Program-made: the position numbers and the translations under genes
The notes under the pieces: model-generated
The model's database searches: none
The model's input: only the letters and a program-made list of their open reading frames with translations
What the model was told of the DNA's origin: nothing
From: Candidatus Hydrothermarchaeota archaeon
Lineage (GTDB): Archaea; Hydrothermarchaeota; Hydrothermarchaeia; Hydrothermarchaeales; BMS3B
Direction of reading: 5' to 3'
Length of the DNA: 15,519 nucleotides
NCBI GenBank assembly: GCA_015521945.1
Contig: WANG01000182.1
Coordinates: 1 to 15,519 of the forward strand
Shown here: piece by piece, positions 13,055 to 15,519 of the stretch
Position numbering within the stretch: position 1 is the stretch's first letter
How the letters are laid out: every line of letters starts with the position of its first letter

Positions 13055-14014
13055 ATGAAGCTCCGCTTTCCCCCTCCCTTTTTGAGTTCCCGTGGAGTGA
13101 GGCTCACAGGTGACTTAGTGTTTCAGGCTGTGCTCGCCGGGGTGGCGGTGCTCAGCGTCATCGGCTTAGCCGTGCTGCTCCTCAGGGAGCTCGTGTACGG
13201 CTCCCTTCCCGCAATCTCGGAGTTCGGGCTGGGCTTCCTGACGAGCACCGAGTGGAATCCAGTGAGGGGGGAGTTCGGAGCCCTGCCCTTCATCTACGGC
13301 ACGGTTGTCTCGTCGCTTCTCGCCTTGGCGATAGGGGTGCCCCTAAGCCTTGGAATAGCGGTGTACCTGGCTGAGATGGCATCCCCCCGTGTTAGAGCGG
13401 TGCTCTCGCCGGTGATTGAGCTCCTTGCAGCCATACCCAGCGTTATCATAGGCCTCTGGGGCATATTCGTGCTCGCCCCCTTTGTGAGGGAGCACTTAGC
13501 AGAGCCCCTGATGTCCTACCTGGGCTTCCTGCCCCTGTTTGAGGGTCCGGCATACGGCTACTCGGTGCTCACCGCAAGCCTGGTGCTGGCTATAATGATA
13601 ATACCCATAATCTCCTCCATCTCCAGGGAGGCTATACTTGCGGTGCCCCGGCTGCAGCTGGAGGGCGCCCTCGCCCTCGGCGCCACCAGGTTTGAGGCGA
13701 TAACCGGGGTGGTGCTGCCCTACGCGAGAGGTGCCATCTTCGGCGCCGTGATGCTCGGGCTGGGCAGGGCGATAGGCGAGACCATGGCGGTTACCATGGT
13801 GATAGGCAACAGCCCCCAGCTCTTCACCTCCCTGCTCCACCCCGGCTATACGATGGCTGCGGTTATAGCCAACGAGTTCACCGAGGCTACCGGTGAACTG
13901 TACCTGGCGGCTCTCATAGAGATAGGGCTGGTGCTCTTCGCCATATCCATGGTGGTGAACGTGCTCGCGAGGGCTATAACCTGGAGGTACATGAGGGTTC
14001 AGGGGGGTGCCTGA
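13055..14014 (+). CDS. pstC: phosphate ABC transporter permease PstC
   Basis: PstC is one of two membrane subunits of the phosphate importer. The 319 residues carry about six hydrophobic helices, starting near residue 20. FLTSTEWNPVRGEFGALPFIYGT (61-83 in part) is a typical PstC external loop, GVPLSLGIAVYL (94-105) and IPSVIIGLWGIFVL (127-140) are core helices, and EGALALGATRFEAITGVVLP (203-222) is the EAA loop that docks on PstB. RAIGETMAVTMVIGNSPQ follows as in other PstC proteins. GGGTGG four bases before the ATG is the Shine-Dalgarno. The stop lies inside pstA, an 8-bp overlap. Confidence 0.95.
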   Translation: MKLRFPPPFLSSRGVRLTGDLVFQAVLAGVAVLSVIGLAVLLLRELVYGSLPAISEFGLGFLTSTEWNPVRGEFGALPFIYGTVVSSLLALAIGVPLSLGIAVYLAEMASPRVRAVLSPVIELLAAIPSVIIGLWGIFVLAPFVREHLAEPLMSYLGFLPLFEGPAYGYSVLTASLVLAIMIIPIISSISREAILAVPRLQLEGALALGATRFEAITGVVLPYARGAIFGAVMLGLGRAIGETMAVTMVIGNSPQLFTSLLHPGYTMAAVIANEFTEATGELYLAALIEIGLVLFAISMVVNVLARAITWRYMRVQGGA

Positions 14015-14843
14015 GCTGGAGTGGAGGAGGCTGAAGGACAGGCTGTTCACGGCCTTCTGCATCTGCAGCACCGCCCTCGCCCTGATACCCTTGGGAAGCA
14101 TGCTCTACACCATCTTCATGAAGGGCTTCTCCGTCATCAGCCTGAGCTTCCTCACCGAGCTGCCGGCTCCTCCCGGCGAGCCCGGGGGAGGCTTCGGAAA
14201 CGCCATTCAGGGCAGCCTGATAGTCGTGGGCATAGCCTCTGCCATCGGGATACCCCTGGGAATAGCCGCGGGCATGTACCTGGGCGAGTACCCGAACTCA
14301 AGGCTGAGCAGGGCGATTAGCTTCACCGCCGACGTGCTCACCGGGGTGCCCTCAATAATCACTGGCATCTTCGCCTACATGCTGGTGGTGCTGCGCTTCG
14401 GCGGCTTCTCGGCTCTTGCGGGGGGCGTGGCACTGGCAACCATGATGCTCCCCTTCATCGTCAGAACCACCGAGGAGGCGATGAAGCTGGTGCCCTGGGA
14501 GCTGAGGGAGGCGTCTCTTGCACTGGGGGCTACCAGGTGGCGAACCACCCTGCAGGTGGTGCTCTCCACCGCCAGGTTCGGAATCGCCACAGGGATTCTG
14601 CTCACCATAGCGAGAATCGCCGGCGAGACGGCGCCCCTGCTCTTCACCGCCTTCAACAACCGCTTCTGGTTTGACGGGGTAATGCAGCCCGTTGCAACGC
14701 TGCCCGTGATGATATACACCTACGCCATCTCCCCCTTTGACGACTGGCATGCCCAGGCGTGGGGGGGAGCTCTGGTGCTGGTTACCATGATACTCCTGCT
14801 GAATATGGGTGTCAGGCTCGCTACAGGAAGGAGATGGCGATGA
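14007..14843 (+). CDS. pstA: phosphate ABC transporter permease PstA
   Basis: PstA is the partner permease of PstC. The 278-residue protein has six hydrophobic helices. PstA markers are [18 protein letters not shown] (60-77), [17 protein letters not shown] (80-96), [17 protein letters not shown] (108-124) and the EAA loop [19 protein letters not shown] (168-186); [17 protein letters not shown] follows. It starts with GTG at 14007, eight bases inside pstC; the run of G residues before it gives a poor Shine-Dalgarno, so coupled translation from pstC is likely. Its TGA overlaps the pstB ATG in ATGA. Confidence 0.95.
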   Translation: MPELEWRRLKDRLFTAFCICSTALALIPLGSMLYTIFMKGFSVISLSFLTELPAPPGEPGGGFGNAIQGSLIVVGIASAIGIPLGIAAGMYLGEYPNSRLSRAISFTADVLTGVPSIITGIFAYMLVVLRFGGFSALAGGVALATMMLPFIVRTTEEAMKLVPWELREASLALGATRWRTTLQVVLSTARFGIATGILLTIARIAGETAPLLFTAFNNRFWFDGVMQPVATLPVMIYTYAISPFDDWHAQAWGGALVLVTMILLLNMGVRLATGRRWR

Positions 14844-15519
14844 AGGGCAAGATTGAGGTACGGGAGCTTAACGCTGGCTTCGGGAGCACGCACGTGCTTA
14901 AGAACATAAGCATGAGCATCCCGGAGAACAGGGTAACGGCGATTATCGGACCGAGCGGGTGCGGCAAGAGCACCTTCGTGCGCTGCCTGAACAGGATTCA
15001 CGAGCTTGTGCCCAATGCGTGGGTTCGCGGGGAGGTGCTGCTGGACGGCAGGAACATCTATTCGCAAGAGGCTGACCCCGTGGACATACGCAGGAGGGTG
15101 GGGATGGTGTTCCAGAAGCCCAACCCCTTCCCCGCGATGAGCATCTACGACAACATCGCCTACGGTGCAAGAATTCACAGGATGAAGGACATCCCGAAGA
15201 TAGTGGAGCGCAGCCTCAGGAAGGCGGCGCTGTGGGATGAGGTGAAGCACAGGCTGAAGGACTCGCCCGCCTCCCTGAGCGGCGGACAGCAGCAGCGCCT
15301 GTGCATCGCCAGAGCCCTCGCGGTTGAGCCCGAGGTGGTGCTGTTTGATGAGCCCTGCTCGGCGCTTGACCCCGTGGCTACCGCCAAGATAGAGGACCTC
15401 ATCTTGGAGCTCAGGGAGAACTACACCATAGTCATAGTCACCCACAACATGCAGCAGGCGGCGAGGATAGCCGACTACACAGCCTTCTTCCTGATGGGCG
15501 AGCTGGTGGAGTTCGGAGA
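14840..15519 (+). CDS. pstB: phosphate ABC transporter ATPase PstB (3' end outside window)
   Basis: PstB hydrolyses ATP to power phosphate import. The 226 visible residues include Walker [10 protein letters not shown] (37-45), the Q-loop Q92 in the PstB-specific [19 protein letters not shown] (91-109), the signature LSGGQQQR (146-153), Walker B VVLFDEP (166-172), the D-loop SALD (174-177) and the switch His202 in VTHNMQQA. All catalytic residues are intact. The family is usually about 250 residues, so roughly 25 are missing beyond the window edge. ATG 14840 overlaps the pstA stop, with GGAG a few bases upstream. A further PhoU gene, common after pstB, might lie beyond the edge, though two are already upstream. 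Confidence 0.96.
   Translation, partial: MKGKIEVRELNAGFGSTHVLKNISMSIPENRVTAIIGPSGCGKSTFVRCLNRIHELVPNAWVRGEVLLDGRNIYSQEADPVDIRRRVGMVFQKPNPFPAMSIYDNIAYGARIHRMKDIPKIVERSLRKAALWDEVKHRLKDSPASLSGGQQQRLCIARALAVEPEVVLFDEPCSALDPVATAKIEDLILELRENYTIVIVTHNMQQAARIADYTAFFLMGELVEFG

Overview
The window looks like a piece of a G+C-rich, compact euryarchaeal chromosome. The archaeal signs are a nascent polypeptide-associated complex (NAC) protein, a Nob1-type ribosome maturation nuclease, an AMMECR1 protein, an HTH-phosphoribosyltransferase of the GfcR type, MoeA fused to a periplasmic-binding-like domain, and AbrB-PhoU regulators. Most upstream regions carry archaeal BRE/TATA boxes, several placed for leaderless transcripts. 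Arg codons AGG/CGC and Ile ATA are common. The gene content would suit Archaeoglobales or Methanosarcinales-related lineages, but the sequence alone does not settle the taxon.

Layout. 1-69 is the tail of an unidentified gene. 70-396 is A+T-richer and looks like eroded DNA, with a possible TnpB (IS200/IS605) C-terminal remnant, a hairpin and a terminator that faces left. 397-768 (-) encodes a secreted protein made almost entirely of Asn-rich pentads. 911-2514 holds AMMECR1 (+), convergent with a two-gene operon (-) of NAC and a SagB-like nitroreductase. 2603-4972 (+) is a tightly overlapping operon: NAD kinase, Nob1, two CrcB/Fluc fluoride-channel subunits and a DUF190 protein. 5011-5640 (+) is GfcR-like, convergent with the MoeA-PBP fusion at 5647-7620 (-). 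7674-8218 (-) is a small multi-pass membrane gene split by a frameshift. 8305-9809 (+) is a cobamide pair, CbiH and CbiJ. 9792-15519 is a phosphate locus: two divergent AbrB-PhoU paralogues followed by pstS-pstC-pstA-pstB, with pstB cut by the window edge.

How the genes work together. The pst genes form an ABC importer: the PstS lipoprotein captures phosphate, PstC/PstA form the channel and PstB is the ATPase. The two PhoU-like proteins probably control its activity or transcription. The CrcB pair shows opposite charge patterns in its loops, as expected of an antiparallel heterodimeric fluoride channel, and DUF190 may accompany it. CbiH and CbiJ catalyse the C17 methylation/ring contraction and the later macrocycle reduction of the corrin pathway. 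The least explained items are the Asn-pentad secreted protein, the frameshifted membrane gene and the palindromic elements in the PhoU intergenic region.
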